DNA of 64,000 nt from Afipia sp. GAS231 (GCF_900103365.1 NZ_LT629703.1:3286001-3350000), one strand, 5' to 3'; shown: positions 1 to 8,885, counted from the first letter of the stretch. The notes: generated by a model from the letters alone, not told the origin. Made by a program: numbers and translations.

Positions 1-168
1 GTCGGCGAGCTGGGCGCGGAACTCGGCGGTGCGGGCCTTCAGCGCCTCATCCGAGAGTGCTGAGAGCTCGGGCTCCAACGCGTTGATGGCGTTGACGCGG
101 GACTGATATCCCTTCACCCGCCGGTCGTTGGCGGAGCCGAAAAACTTGCGGGCGAGCGCGCCGATCAT
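1..168 (-). CDS. secA: Preprotein translocase ATPase SecA (N-terminal fragment)
   Basis: Only the first 56 codons are in the window; the gene runs off the left edge. The translation begins [20 protein letters not shown] and continues with the [21 protein letters not shown] stretch typical of the SecA N-terminal helix, ahead of the nucleotide-binding domain that lies outside. SecA is the cytoplasmic ATPase that pushes preproteins through SecYEG. It is divergent from the periplasmic PPIase gene, an arrangement seen in related Bradyrhizobium genomes and sensible for secretion and folding. Identification rests on the short N-terminus only. Confidence 0.9.
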   Translation of the reverse strand, partial: MIGALARKFFGSANDRRVKGYQSRVNAINALEPELSALSDEALKARTAEFRAQLAD

Positions 169-513
169 GCCAATTCCTGCCTTTGCCGTGCTTGCGTTTC
201 AGCCGTGACGAGGTCCACCAAGTTGCCTATCAACTCACCGTGACGCGTCGCGGCAAACTCCCCGAGAGGGGGTCATCCGCCTAGTGAGTGGGAATTAGGC
301 AACCCAAGGTTCAACGGCAAAAACCACAGCAAAATAAGCTTAATACCGTCGATAGGTTCCGGCAGAGATATGGCTGGGCCGGGGGGTTGTCAACGCTCGC
401 TGTATGTCAAGGAATTCATCATTTTGACAGACTTTTCGCGTTGCCAAGCTCTCACGATTGGGCGAGTGTCCCGCCGCCTTTGGCGTTCCCCTTCTTCAAG
501 ACAAGGATTTTGC

Positions 514-1452
514 ATGACCTTCCCGTTCCCGGAAACGAAAACCGGCCTGCGCTTCGGCTTGGCCTCCCTGGCCGTGACCGGCTGCCTGGCTGCGCTTTTG
601 GCCGCCGGCCCGGTCCGCGCCGAGGACAATCCCGTTCTCGCCAAGGTCAACGGCGTGGAAATCCGCCAGAGCGACGTCGCACTTGCCGAAGAAGAGCTCG
701 GCCCCAGCCTGGCGCAGATGGACCCGGCCACCAAGAAGGACAACGTGCTGTCCTTCCTGATCGACCTGAGGATCGTCGCCAAGGCCGCTGAAGACAAGAA
801 GGTCGAGAATTCCGAAGACTTCAAGAAGCGGATGGCGTTCACCCGCAGCCGCCTCCTGATGGACAGCCTGCTGGCGACCGAAGGCAAGGCGGCGACCACC
901 GACGACGCCATGAAGAAGGTCTATGAGGAGGCCTCCAAGCAGATCACCGGCGAACAGGAAGTTCACGCCCGGCACATCCTGGTCGAGACCGAGGACGAGG
1001 CCAAGGCGATCAAGGCCGAACTGGACAAGGGCGGCGATTTCGCCGAGCTGGCCAAGAAGAAGTCCAAGGATCCCGGCGCGTCCGATGGCGGCGATCTCGG
1101 CTTCTTCACCAAGGAGCAGATGGTGCCGGAATTCTCCGCCGTCGCCTTCACCCTCGAGCCCGGCAAGATCTCCGATCCCGTCAAGTCGCAGTTCGGCTGG
1201 CACATCATCAAGGTCGAGGAAAAGCGCAGCCGCAAGGCACCCGATTTCGATCAGGTCAGGGCTCAGATCGAGACCTATGTGACGCGCAAGGCGCAGGCCG
1301 AATACGTCGGCAAACTGCGCGAAGCCGCCAAGATCGAGCGCATGGACAAGCCGGCCGAGACCGCGGCGAAGCCGGATGCCCCCAAGCCTGAAACCGCCCC
1401 GGCGAAGGCCGATGCGGCGAAGGATTCCAAGATGGCGCCGGCGAAGAAGTAA
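514..1452 (+). CDS. Secreted parvulin-type peptidyl-prolyl isomerase (PrsA/SurA-like)
   Basis: 312-residue predicted periplasmic foldase. The ATG at 514 follows an AAGGA ribosome site and gives a signal peptide ending in AGPVRA (about residue 36); the open frame upstream to 370 has no such signal. A SurA-type N-terminal helical region is followed by one parvulin domain (about residues 145-245) starting VHARHILVETEDEA and containing DGGDLGFF, MVPEFSAVAF and QFGWHIIKV, the usual rotamase signatures. The C-terminus is a low-complexity Ala/Pro/Lys tail. Parvulins catalyse cis-trans isomerisation of X-Pro bonds and help outer-membrane proteins fold. It is divergent from secA and upstream of argJ. 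Family certain, exact client proteins unknown. Confidence 0.9.
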   Translation: MTFPFPETKTGLRFGLASLAVTGCLAALLAAGPVRAEDNPVLAKVNGVEIRQSDVALAEEELGPSLAQMDPATKKDNVLSFLIDLRIVAKAAEDKKVENSEDFKKRMAFTRSRLLMDSLLATEGKAATTDDAMKKVYEEASKQITGEQEVHARHILVETEDEAKAIKAELDKGGDFAELAKKKSKDPGASDGGDLGFFTKEQMVPEFSAVAFTLEPGKISDPVKSQFGWHIIKVEEKRSRKAPDFDQVRAQIETYVTRKAQAEYVGKLREAAKIERMDKPAETAAKPDAPKPETAPAKADAAKDSKMAPAKK

Positions 1453-1497
1453 AAATTCGCTGTCACTTCTTCGAGACCAATAGTATTTACCATCGTC

Positions 1498-1523
1498 ATG
1501 GCCGGGCCGAAGTGCCCGGCCAT
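1498..1523. repeat. GC-rich hairpin after the PPIase gene
   Basis: Perfect inverted repeat with 10-base arms ATGGCCGGGC / GCCCGGCCAT and a 6-base loop, 45 bases after the PPIase stop codon. It could help end that transcript, but no T-run follows. Its left arm matches the start of the longer GTCATGGCCGGG repeat family found at 21684 and 24848, so it may be a fragment of that element. Confidence 0.55.
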
Positions 1524-1616
1524 TCTACGTCTGGGGATGCCGTCGACCGGCCCTGAGGACGTGGAAGGCCGGCTTATCCGGACCTGGCGATTGAACCGGT
1601 CGAAGAAGGTGCTCCC

Positions 1617-2858
1617 ATGTCCACCGCTGTCTCTCCCCTCGCCCCGACCGATGTTCCCGATATGCCCGCGATTGCGGGCGTCAGGCTTGCCACCGCGGCG
1701 GCCGGCATCCGCTACAAGGGGCGCACCGACGTGCTGCTGGCCGTCATGGACAAGGGCACGGCCGTCGCCGGCGTCTTCACCCAGTCGAAATGCCCGTCCG
1801 CGCCGGTCGAATGGTGCCGCGCCAAGCTCGGTCCCGGCAAGGCGCGCGCGCTGGTGGTGAATTCCGGCAATGCCAACGCCTTCACCGGCAAGACCGGCCG
1901 GCAGTCGACGGCGCTGACGGCCTCGATCGCCTCGAAAGCGGTCGGCTGCAGCGCCAATGAGATCTTCCTAGCCTCCACCGGCGTGATCGGCGAACCGCTC
2001 GACGCCACCAAATTCGACGGCGTGCTGGCAACCTTGGCTGTAAGCGCCGCGCCGGACGACTGGATGGGCGCCGCCAAGGCGATCATGACCACCGACACCT
2101 TCCCGAAGGTCGCAACCGCGACCGTAAAACTCGGCAAGACCAAGGTCACCATCAACGGCATGGCCAAGGGCGCCGGCATGATCGCGCCGGATATGGCAAC
2201 GATGCTTTCGTTCGTATTCACCGACGCGCCGCTGTCGTCCGCCGTGCTGCAATCGCTGCTCAAGAGCGGCGTCGAGGACACGTTTAACGCCGTGACCATC
2301 GATAGCGACACCTCGACCTCGGACACCCTGCTCGCTTTCGCCACCGGTGCTGCCGCCGCAAACGGCGCGCCAAAAATCAGCCGCGCCAGCGATCCCAGGC
2401 TGAAGGCATTTACAAAAGCGTTCCGCGAAGTGCTGGCCGATCTCGCAGAGCAGGTCGCGCGCGACGGCGAAGGCGCCCGCAAGCTGGTCGAGATCATCGT
2501 CGACGGCGCCACCACCAAGGCCTCGGCGCGCAAGATCGCGATGTCGATCGCCAACTCGCCGCTGGTGAAGACCGCGATCGCGGGCGAGGACGCCAACTGG
2601 GGCCGCGTGGTGATGGCGGTCGGCAAGGCCGGCGAGCCCGCCAACCGCGACAAGCTGTCGATCTCGTTCAACGGCATCCGCGTCGCCAAAAGCGGCGCAC
2701 GCGATCCGTCCTACAACGAGGCTGAGGTCTCCGAGGTGATGAAGAACCCGAAAATCCAGATCAAGGTTTCGCTTGGCCTGGGCAAGGGCCGCGACCGCGT
2801 ACTGACCTGCGACCTCACCAAGGAATATGTCGCGATCAACGGCGATTACCGGTCGTGA
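1617..2858 (+). CDS. argJ: Bifunctional glutamate N-acetyltransferase / amino-acid acetyltransferase ArgJ
   Basis: 413-residue ArgJ of normal length. The enzyme moves the acetyl group of N-acetylornithine to glutamate (and can make N-acetylglutamate from acetyl-CoA), completing the cyclic arginine pathway in the cytoplasm. The hallmark self-cleavage site is present: [15 protein letters not shown], with the nucleophile Thr at residue 195 just after Ala194. N-terminal [11 protein letters not shown] and C-terminal [13 protein letters not shown] motifs are also typical. Start at ATG 1617 is the first good codon. The mutT gene begins 27 bases downstream and may be co-transcribed. Confidence 0.97.
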   Translation: MSTAVSPLAPTDVPDMPAIAGVRLATAAAGIRYKGRTDVLLAVMDKGTAVAGVFTQSKCPSAPVEWCRAKLGPGKARALVVNSGNANAFTGKTGRQSTALTASIASKAVGCSANEIFLASTGVIGEPLDATKFDGVLATLAVSAAPDDWMGAAKAIMTTDTFPKVATATVKLGKTKVTINGMAKGAGMIAPDMATMLSFVFTDAPLSSAVLQSLLKSGVEDTFNAVTIDSDTSTSDTLLAFATGAAAANGAPKISRASDPRLKAFTKAFREVLADLAEQVARDGEGARKLVEIIVDGATTKASARKIAMSIANSPLVKTAIAGEDANWGRVVMAVGKAGEPANRDKLSISFNGIRVAKSGARDPSYNEAEVSEVMKNPKIQIKVSLGLGKGRDRVLTCDLTKEYVAINGDYRS

Positions 2859-2885
2859 ACTTCATACCGTCCAGAGCGACCGCGC

Positions 2886-3296
2886 ATGGCTGAGATCAAA
2901 CTCACCCTCGTGGTCGCCTGTGCCCTGGTCGACGCCGACAAGCGCGTGCTGATTGCGCAACGCCCGCAAGGCAAGGCGCTGGCCGGCCTGTGGGAATTCC
3001 CCGGCGGCAAGCTCGATCCCGGCGAGCGGCCGGAGCAGGCCCTGATCCGCGAACTGCGCGAGGAGATCGGCATCGACATCGCCGAGCCCTGCCTGGCGCC
3101 GCTGACCTTCGCCAGCCACGCCTATGAAAGCTTCCATCTGTTGATGCCGCTCTACATCTGCCGGCGCTGGGAAGGCCTCGTGACGGCGCGCGAAGGCCAG
3201 CAACTGGCGTGGGTCCGCGCCAACAAGCTGCGCGATTACCCGATGCCGCCGGCGGACATTCCGCTGATCCCGCATCTGATCGATTTGTTGATGTGA
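2886..3296 (+). CDS. mutT: 8-oxo-dGTP diphosphatase MutT (Nudix hydrolase)
   Basis: 136-residue Nudix protein. The Nudix box is intact around residues 39-61: GGKLDPGERPEQALIRELRE followed by EIGID, supplying the metal-binding glutamates. Length and the start LTLVVACALVDADKRVLIAQ match bacterial MutT, which removes 8-oxo-dGTP from the nucleotide pool and so limits A:T to C:G transversions. It lies 27 bases after argJ on the same strand. A broader Nudix substrate range cannot be excluded from sequence. Confidence 0.92.
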   Translation: MAEIKLTLVVACALVDADKRVLIAQRPQGKALAGLWEFPGGKLDPGERPEQALIRELREEIGIDIAEPCLAPLTFASHAYESFHLLMPLYICRRWEGLVTAREGQQLAWVRANKLRDYPMPPADIPLIPHLIDLLM

Positions 3297-3303
3297 ACTC
3301 CAG

Positions 3304-3401
3304 CCTCATCCTGAGGAGCCGCGAAGCGGCGTCTCGAAGGATGGCTCAGCGGGGCTCTCATGGTTCGAGACGCGCGCAAGGGCGCGCTCCTCACCATGAG
3401 G
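3304..3401. repeat. Intergenic palindromic repeat, family A (CCTCATCCTGAGGAG)
   Basis: About 98 bases between mutT and the convergent methyltransferase gene. It begins CCTCATCCTGAGGAGC and ends GCTCCTCACCATGAGG, so the two ends are complementary, with an internal GTCTCGAAGGATG / GGTTCGAGACGCGC pair. This looks like the REP-like element spread through Bradyrhizobium and Rhodopseudomonas intergenic DNA. Only one copy is in this window; family assignment is from memory of such genomes. Confidence 0.75.
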
Positions 3402-3506
3402 AAGCTGGAGGGGGCAAACACAAAATCGCGAAAACAACCCCATGCAAAGTAGAATGGCACGCGAAAAAAGGCTCGATCTCGCGACCCAACCTCATCTCGT
3501 CATGCT

Positions 3507-4349
3507 TTAGGGCTTCCCGCGCTTCACGGCCGCTTCCAGACTGGCCTTGGCCGATCCCGGCCGCAGCGGCTTGGGCTGACTGTCATGCGGCGCCCAGCCG
3601 GATAGCCAGATGATGTCGAAGGTCGCGCGGATGCGTCCATCAGGATCGGAAAAACGGCTGGCGTAGATTTCCGACATCCGCAGCATCGTGGCGATGCGGG
3701 TCGGCATCCGGCGCCGCTCGACCATGACGTTGGTGGCGCCCATCGCCCTGAGATCGGCCATCAGCGCGAACGCATTGTCATAGCGCACCACCAGCGAATC
3801 GACGTCGGTGACCGGCAATGCAAAGCCCGCGCGCTGAAGAAGGCTCCCCACATCGCGCAGGTCGGCAAACGGCGCGACCCGCGGCGACACGCCGCCTTCG
3901 CACTCGGCTTCCGCCGCCGCAAACGATTGCCTGAGCTCGGTCAGCGTATCGCCGCCGATCATCGCTGCCAGCAGCAGCCCGTCCGGCTTCAGCGCGCGGC
4001 GGATTTGCGCCAGCACGCCGGGCAAATCGTTGACGAACTGAAGCGCGAGCGCCGAGAGCGCGAGATCGAGCGTTTCCGGTTCGAGTGGCAGCATCTCGGA
4101 TTCATCGAGATCGATGCGGCTGATCGACGCAAAGCGATCGGCGATCGGCCTTCGCAGCAACTCACCGGGCGACCCGATTTCCGCTACGTCCGAAAAGCCG
4201 CGCGTCACCGCCTGCAGCCGATCCGCCATGTCTTCCACGACACGATCGAGCAGGAACGTCACCGGCCCGGCCCGCTGCGCGCGGTCCATCCGCGCCCGCA
4301 GCAAGGTGCGGTCGAACAGGCGGGGCGCAGTGGTCGGGTTCGAAGCCAT
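3507..4349 (-). CDS. BioC/NDUFAF5-like SAM-dependent methyltransferase-fold protein
   Basis: 280-residue class I methyltransferase-fold protein. Starts MASNPTTAPRLFDRTLLRAR, the N-terminus usual for the alphaproteobacterial relatives of BioC and mitochondrial NDUFAF5. Around residues 90-135 are LDLALSALALQFVNDLPGVL and ALKPDGLLLAAMIGGDTL, the acidic and post-motif regions. The normally Gly-rich SAM loop is divergent here (VAEIGSPGELLRR), so its activity is uncertain. NDUFAF5 acts in complex I assembly, BioC in biotin synthesis; there are no biotin genes nearby, which favours the former as a guess. Convergent with mutT, divergent from the NIPSNAP gene. Confidence 0.8.
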   Translation of the reverse strand: MASNPTTAPRLFDRTLLRARMDRAQRAGPVTFLLDRVVEDMADRLQAVTRGFSDVAEIGSPGELLRRPIADRFASISRIDLDESEMLPLEPETLDLALSALALQFVNDLPGVLAQIRRALKPDGLLLAAMIGGDTLTELRQSFAAAEAECEGGVSPRVAPFADLRDVGSLLQRAGFALPVTDVDSLVVRYDNAFALMADLRAMGATNVMVERRRMPTRIATMLRMSEIYASRFSDPDGRIRATFDIIWLSGWAPHDSQPKPLRPGSAKASLEAAVKRGKP

Positions 4350-4504
4350 GCCGGTTGGTACGACGGTCGGCAGTCCATCTCAATCCCTCACGATGCGCGC
4401 GGCTTCGCCAATCCGGACTGAATCCAACGAAATTCGGCATGACCGTCCCTCGTCGCCAAGCTATCAATGTTTGTGCGGTTCGCGGCACGACGGAGCATCG
4501 GACG

Positions 4505-4834
4505 ATGATCACTTGTTACCTGCGATACGAAGTCCCTTTGGGTAAACTCGCCGAATTCGAGGCCTATGGCAGGATGTGGATCGAACTGGTGCCGAGATTC
4601 GGCGGCATCCATCACGGCTACTTCCTGCCGTCCGAAGGGGCTAGCGACATTGCGCTCGCGATGTTCAGCTTCCCAAGCCTTGCAGCCTACGAACAATACC
4701 GCAAAGATAGTGCTGAAGATCCGGACGTTCAGAAGGCGATCGACTTTGCCAAGCAAACCCGCTGCTTCATCCGGTATGAGCGATCATTCTTCCGGCCAGT
4801 GTTTCCCCGAGAGGCGGCCGCGGGATCGGCTTGA
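4505..4834 (+). CDS. NIPSNAP-family protein
   Basis: 109-residue dimeric alpha/beta-barrel type protein. ATG 4505 starts MITCYLRYEVPLGKLAEFEA, the usual NIPSNAP first strand and helix; the upstream in-frame extension to 4355 lacks family character. The motifs MWIELVPRFGGIHHGYFLP and FSFPSLAAYEQYR are characteristic. The function of bacterial NIPSNAP proteins is not settled. It stands between the divergent methyltransferase gene and comF, 31 bases upstream of comF, and may share a transcript with it. Confidence 0.85.
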   Translation: MITCYLRYEVPLGKLAEFEAYGRMWIELVPRFGGIHHGYFLPSEGASDIALAMFSFPSLAAYEQYRKDSAEDPDVQKAIDFAKQTRCFIRYERSFFRPVFPREAAAGSA

Positions 4835-4865
4835 GCCTGACGCCGGACGGCGCTAGCCTCGCCCG

Positions 4866-5675
4866 ATGGACGCTGAAGCATCACCACCACGCTCCATCGC
4901 ACACCATCTGCGCGGCGCGCTCGATGCGTGCCGCGACGCATTGGCACATATCCCGCGGCTCGCGCTCGACATCGCGCTGCCGACACTGTGCGTCTCCTGC
5001 CGCGAGCCGGTCGATGGCGAAGGCGTCTGTGCGGACTGCTGGGCCAAACTGTCGTTCATCGCGCCGCCTTATTGCCCGCGGCTCGGCATTCCCTTTGTCT
5101 ACGACCCCGGGCCGGAATTGCTGTCGATGGAGGCGATTGCCAATCCGCCGGCCTACCAACGTGCGAGGGCCGCGGTGCGCTACGACGATGTCGCCCGCAC
5201 GCTGGTGCATGCCCTGAAATACCAGGACCGCACCGATCTGGCGCCCGCCATGGGCCGCTGGATGGCCCGCGCCGGCCAGGAATTGCTCGGCGGGGCCGAC
5301 GTGCTGGTGCCGGTTCCCCTGCATTGGCGGCGCGGCTGGAGCCGGCGCTACAACCAGTCCGGCGCGCTGGCGCGGGTGATTTCGCGCCAAACCGGTGTGA
5401 AACTGGCCACCGAGGCGCTCACGCGGGTTCGGGCGACCGAACAGCAGATCGGGCTGTCGCGGCCGCAGCGCGCCAGCAATGTGCAGGGCGCCTTCAAGGT
5501 CGCACCCCAACGCAGTGCCGATATTGCCGGCCGCCGCGTCGTCCTGGTCGACGACGTCCTGACCTCCGGCGCCACAACGGATGCCTGCGCCCGTGCCTTA
5601 TTGCGCGCCAAGGCCGCGCAGGTCGACGTGCTGGTATTCGCTCGGGTTGTGGACACAAACCGGGCTCCCATATAA
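4866..5675 (+). CDS. ComF-family phosphoribosyltransferase-like protein
   Basis: 269 residues. An N-terminal zinc-ribbon-like segment CVSCREPVDGEGVCADCW (about residues 42-59) is followed by a type I phosphoribosyltransferase domain. LVPVPLHWRRGWSRRYNQS and the PRPP-binding loop VVLVDDVLTSGATTDACARA (about residues 221-240) are both intact. In naturally competent bacteria ComF is needed for DNA uptake, with a proposed link to ssDNA translocation; homologues also occur in non-competent species, so transformation should not be assumed here. Followed 43 bases later by grxC. Confidence 0.92.
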   Translation: MDAEASPPRSIAHHLRGALDACRDALAHIPRLALDIALPTLCVSCREPVDGEGVCADCWAKLSFIAPPYCPRLGIPFVYDPGPELLSMEAIANPPAYQRARAAVRYDDVARTLVHALKYQDRTDLAPAMGRWMARAGQELLGGADVLVPVPLHWRRGWSRRYNQSGALARVISRQTGVKLATEALTRVRATEQQIGLSRPQRASNVQGAFKVAPQRSADIAGRRVVLVDDVLTSGATTDACARALLRAKAAQVDVLVFARVVDTNRAPI

Positions 5676-5718
5676 TTCAAAGCCTTATCGTTGAAATTCT
5701 TGCAAACCAGAGCGCCCC

Positions 5719-5994
5719 ATGACCGCTGCCGTTGAAATCTACACCCGTCCGGGCTGCGGTTACTGCACCGCCGCCAAATCGCTGCTGACGCGCAAGAATG
5801 CCGCGTTCACCGAATTAAATGTCGCAACTGACCCCGCCTACCGCGAACAGATGTATGATCGTGCCGGCGAAGGCACGACCTTTCCGCAGATCTTCATCGG
5901 TGCAACCCATGTCGGCGGTTGCGACGAGCTCTACGCGCTGGACCGCGCGGGCAGGCTCGACGCCATGCTGGCGGGAGAAAAGGCCTCTTCATGA
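5719..5994 (+). CDS. grxC: Glutaredoxin 3
   Basis: 91-residue dithiol glutaredoxin of normal length. Active site CGYC at residues 12-15 within YTRPGCGYCTAAKSLL, followed by the cis-Pro strand TTFPQIFIG and the glutathione-binding HVGGCDELYAL. It reduces protein disulfides and glutathionylated proteins with GSH in the cytoplasm. The TGA stop overlaps the ATG of the nitrilase gene (ATGA at 5991-5994), so the two are translationally coupled. Confidence 0.95.
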   Translation: MTAAVEIYTRPGCGYCTAAKSLLTRKNAAFTELNVATDPAYREQMYDRAGEGTTFPQIFIGATHVGGCDELYALDRAGRLDAMLAGEKASS

Positions 5995-6869
5995 GCGCTG
6001 ACCAGACCTTTACCGCGGCCATGGTGCAGATGCGCACCGGCCTGTTGCCGGAGCCCAGCCTCGAGCAAGGCACCAAGCTGATCCGCGAGGCGGCTGCGCA
6101 GGGTGCGGATTATGTGCTCACCCCCGAGGTGAGCAACATGATGCAACTGAACCGCAAGGCGCTGTTCGAGCATCTCGCCACCGAAGAAGACGACAAATCG
6201 CTCAGGGCTTATCGCGCGCTGGCGGCGGAACTGAAAATCCATCTCCATATCGGCTCGCTGGCGCTGCGCTTCTCGCCGGAGAAGGCAGTCAACCGCTCGC
6301 TCCTGATCGGGCCCGACGGCAACGTGCTCGCCTGTTACGACAAGATCCACATGTTCGACATCGACCTGCCCGGCGGCGAGAGCTATCGCGAATCCGCCAA
6401 TTACCAGCCGGGCGAGACCGCCGTGATCTCGGATCTGCCGTGGGGCCGCATCGGTCTCACGATCTGCTACGACGTGCGCTTTCCCGCGCTCTATCGCGCG
6501 CTCGCCGAAACCGGCGCGTCGTTCCTCGCGGTGCCGTCTGCCTTCACCAAGAAGACCGGCGAGGCGCATTGGCACACGTTGCTGCGCGCCCGCGCCATCG
6601 AGAACGGCTGCTTCGTATTTGCGGCGGCGCAAGCCGGCATGCACGAGAACAAGCGCGAGACCTTCGGTCATTCGCTGATCATCGCGCCCTGGGGCGAGAT
6701 TCTGGCCGAAGGCGGCGTCGAGCCCGGCGTCTTCCTCGCCAAGATCGATCCGTCCAAAGTCGAGACCGCACGGAAAACCGTGCCGTCGCTGCAGCATGGG
6801 CGACGCTTCGGTATTGCCGACCCAAAGGCCGGTCCGGAGCATCTGCATCTGGTCCGGGGTTCGGCATGA
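5991..6869 (+). CDS. Carbon-nitrogen hydrolase (Nit1-like nitrilase superfamily)
   Basis: 292 residues from ATG 5991. The catalytic triad is visible: Glu in DYVLTPEVSNMM, Lys in LACYDKIHMFDID and Cys in IGLTICYDVRFPALYR. The closest named group is the Nit1/NitFhit branch, whose members include deaminated-glutathione amidases that repair a transaminase side product of GSH. Coupling by ATGA to grxC upstream fits a glutathione-related repair role, which is inference. Its own stop overlaps the next ATG (6866-6869), giving a three-gene coupled unit. Confidence 0.92.
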   Translation: MSADQTFTAAMVQMRTGLLPEPSLEQGTKLIREAAAQGADYVLTPEVSNMMQLNRKALFEHLATEEDDKSLRAYRALAAELKIHLHIGSLALRFSPEKAVNRSLLIGPDGNVLACYDKIHMFDIDLPGGESYRESANYQPGETAVISDLPWGRIGLTICYDVRFPALYRALAETGASFLAVPSAFTKKTGEAHWHTLLRARAIENGCFVFAAAQAGMHENKRETFGHSLIIAPWGEILAEGGVEPGVFLAKIDPSKVETARKTVPSLQHGRRFGIADPKAGPEHLHLVRGSA

Positions 6870-7342
6870 TCCGGTACAACCTACGCTGCGCGAAGGGACA
6901 TAGCTTCGAAAGCTGGTTCCAGAGTTCGGCGGCGTACGAAAGCCAGGAGAAGCGCAAACTGGTAAGTTGCCCCGCCTGCGGCTCGGTCAAGGTCGAACGC
7001 GCCATCATGGCCCCGCAGATCGTGAGCAAGAAGGGCCGCGAGGCCGCCGTGCCCGCGCCGGCCGAAGCGCCGACTGCGGAGGCGACGGCACAGGGATCGA
7101 CACCGCTGCTGATGGCGCAGGAGCGCGAGCTGCGCGCCAAGATCAAGGAATTGCGCGACCATATCGTCAAGAACGCCGACAATGTCGGCGAGCGCTTCCC
7201 CAACGAAGCCCGCAAGATGCATTACGGCGACATCGAACATCGTCCGATCTATGGCGAGGCTTCGCCCGAGGAAGCGCGTTCGCTGATCGACGAAGGCGTT
7301 GAGGTGTCACCGCTGCCGGTGCTGCCGGACGACCGGAATTGA
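6866..7342 (+). CDS. DUF1178 family protein with zinc-ribbon-like N-terminus
   Basis: 158 residues. Starts MIRYNLRCAKGHSFESWFQS and has CPACGS at about residues 34-39, so two Cys pairs (C-x-x-x-H and C-x-x-C) could bind zinc. The middle is an Ala/Pro-rich linker; the C-terminal part carries KIKELRDHIVKNADNVG and RKMHYGDIEHRPIYGEASPE, the conserved DUF1178 block. Function unknown. ATGA overlap with the nitrilase gene indicates coupled translation; the grxC-nitrilase-DUF1178 order is common in Rhizobiales as far as I recall. Confidence 0.9.
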   Translation: MIRYNLRCAKGHSFESWFQSSAAYESQEKRKLVSCPACGSVKVERAIMAPQIVSKKGREAAVPAPAEAPTAEATAQGSTPLLMAQERELRAKIKELRDHIVKNADNVGERFPNEARKMHYGDIEHRPIYGEASPEEARSLIDEGVEVSPLPVLPDDRN

Positions 7343-7352
7343 TCGCTCTCTC

Positions 7353-7468
7353 CGTCATTGCGAGCGAAGCGAAGCAATCCAGCCTTGCCGCACGAAGAAA
7401 GACTGGATTGCTTCTGCGGAGTTTATCATCGGGCGGGCGTTCGCCCGACCCGTTGGCTCGCAATGACG
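7353..7468. repeat. Intergenic palindromic repeat, family B (CGTCATTGCGAGCGAAGCGA)
   Basis: Begins CGTCATTGCGAGCGAAGCGA and ends GGCTCGCAATGACG, complementary at its ends, with an inner AGCAATCCAG / CTGGATTGCTT pair. Related copies occur at 35946-36052 and 43076-43160. It fills the gap between the DUF1178 gene and the small transporter gene. Confidence 0.85.
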
Positions 7469-7484
7469 ACTTGAAGGACCGCAC

Positions 7485-7925
7485 ATGAGCCCGGACACCT
7501 TCCCCTCCTGGCTGCCCTGGGCGGTGCTCTCGGCCGTCTTCGCGGCCCTGACCGCGATCTTTGCCAAGATCGGCGTCGAGGACATCAATTCCGATCTCGC
7601 GACCCTGATCCGCACCGTGATCGTGCTGATCAGTCTCGCCTTGATCCTGTTTGCCACCGGCAAGCTCGGCCAGACCGGGCCGATCTCGACCAAGACCTGG
7701 ATTTTCCTGCTGCTGTCCGGTCTCGGCACCGGCGCGTCGTGGCTGTGCTATTTTCGCGCGCTGAAACTCGGTCCGGCGACGCTGGTGGCGCCGATCGACA
7801 AACTGAGCGTGGTGCTGGTGGCGCTGTTCGGCGTGGTGTTTCTCGGCGAGCGGCCGTCGATGAACGGCTGGCTCGGGATCGCGCTGATCGCCGCCGGCGC
7901 GGTGATCATTGTCGTCAAACGCTGA
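7485..7925 (+). CDS. Half-size EamA/DMT-family membrane transporter
   Basis: 146 residues with about five hydrophobic segments (near residues 8-28, 38-58, 68-88, 92-112, 120-143), matching one EamA repeat rather than the usual two. The motif VAPIDKLSVVLVALFGVVFL followed by GERP is typical of the short DMT type, which is thought to work as a dimer with opposed topology. Substrate unknown. An AAGGA ribosome site precedes ATG 7485. It is convergent with a full-size DMT gene. Confidence 0.85.
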   Translation: MSPDTFPSWLPWAVLSAVFAALTAIFAKIGVEDINSDLATLIRTVIVLISLALILFATGKLGQTGPISTKTWIFLLLSGLGTGASWLCYFRALKLGPATLVAPIDKLSVVLVALFGVVFLGERPSMNGWLGIALIAAGAVIIVVKR

Positions 7926-7928
7926 CAT

Positions 7929-7980
7929 AGCGTTTTCAAGCGAAGTGGGTACCGGTTCGCGTTAAGAAAACGCGTCAAAT
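7929..7980. repeat. Intergenic repeat, family C (AGCGTTTTC...AAAACGCGTC)
   Basis: About 52 bases, AGCGTTTTCAAGCGAAGTGG then a CCGGTTCGCG core and AAGAAAACGCGTCAAA. The ends can pair as a hairpin (AGCGTTTTC with GAAAACGC). Related copies are at 11792, 43809 and 57408. Here it separates two convergent transporter genes, so it may also act as a bidirectional end point. Confidence 0.8.
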
Positions 7981-7985
7981 ATAAA

Positions 7986-8885
7986 CTACACCGAAACCAG
8001 CAGCGCCACGCCGACCACGATCAACACGATGCCGAACAGTTCGCGCGCGGACAGCGGCTGCTTGAACGAATAATACGCCACGGCCTGCGCGAACAGCACC
8101 TCGACCAGCGCCAGCGTGCGCACGTTGGCGGCTGCCGTCAGCGCAAACGCCAGGAACCAGAATTGCGACGCGAACGCGCCCATGAAGCCCGCCAGCATCG
8201 ACGGCCGCCACAGTCCAAGGATCTTCTTCAGCACATCGGGCGCGCGCAGCAATAGATAGATCGACAGGATCAGCGTCTGCACGAACAGGCCGAACACCAG
8301 CGTGTAGGACGCCGCCGTCACGAAGGAGACGCCGGGCACGACGATCACGGCGCCACGAAAGCCGACGGCCGACAGCGCGAAGGCCGCAGCCGCCGCGAGG
8401 CCGAGCAGCGTCGGCTTCAAATCCGCAAAACCCTTGCCCGAGGCGGGCCGCAGCGCCGCGATCACCACACCGGCGGTCGCGATCAGGATCGCGATCACTT
8501 TCAGCAAGGTCAGGTGATCGCCGAGGAAGATGAAGCCGAAGATCGCAGTCTGGATCGCCTCGGTTTTCAGATACGCCGTCGTCACCACGAACGAGCGGTC
8601 GTTCATGGCGAGCAGCATCATGCCGGTGCCGACGATCTGGGCCAGCGCGCCGAGCAACAGCCACGGCCAGAATGCCGCCGTCGGCCACGGAATAGGATCG
8701 CCCGACACGATCAAGACGACTGCGAAAAACAGAATCGAGAACGGAAAGCCGAACAGGAAGCGGATGTTGGTAGCGCCCCAGGTCCCGAGCGGTCCCGTCA
8801 ACGATCGCTGCATCGCATTGCGCGCGACCTGCCCGAGTGCGGCGATGATGGTGAAGGGAATCCAGAGCGTGGCGATGGAGAACAT
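7986..8885 (-). CDS. EamA/DMT-family transporter (full size)
   Basis: 299 residues with about ten hydrophobic segments, the two-EamA-repeat layout of drug/metabolite exporters. Visible features include GVVIAALRPASGK between the halves and SARELFGIVLIVVGVALLVSV at the end. Family members export amino acids, metabolites or drugs; nothing in the sequence fixes the substrate. It faces the half-size DMT gene. The start MFSIATLWIPFTIIAALGQV places the first membrane segment immediately. Confidence 0.87.
   Translation of the reverse strand: MFSIATLWIPFTIIAALGQVARNAMQRSLTGPLGTWGATNIRFLFGFPFSILFFAVVLIVSGDPIPWPTAAFWPWLLLGALAQIVGTGMMLLAMNDRSFVVTTAYLKTEAIQTAIFGFIFLGDHLTLLKVIAILIATAGVVIAALRPASGKGFADLKPTLLGLAAAAAFALSAVGFRGAVIVVPGVSFVTAASYTLVFGLFVQTLILSIYLLLRAPDVLKKILGLWRPSMLAGFMGAFASQFWFLAFALTAAANVRTLALVEVLFAQAVAYYSFKQPLSARELFGIVLIVVGVALLVSV

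Noticed and set aside
424..429. TTGACA upstream of the PPIase gene as a -35 box
   Set aside because: No convincing -10 element at 16-18 bases, so the promoter cannot be placed.
4866..5675. comF as evidence of natural competence
   Set aside because: ComF-type proteins are widespread in bacteria with no known competence; no other com genes are nearby.
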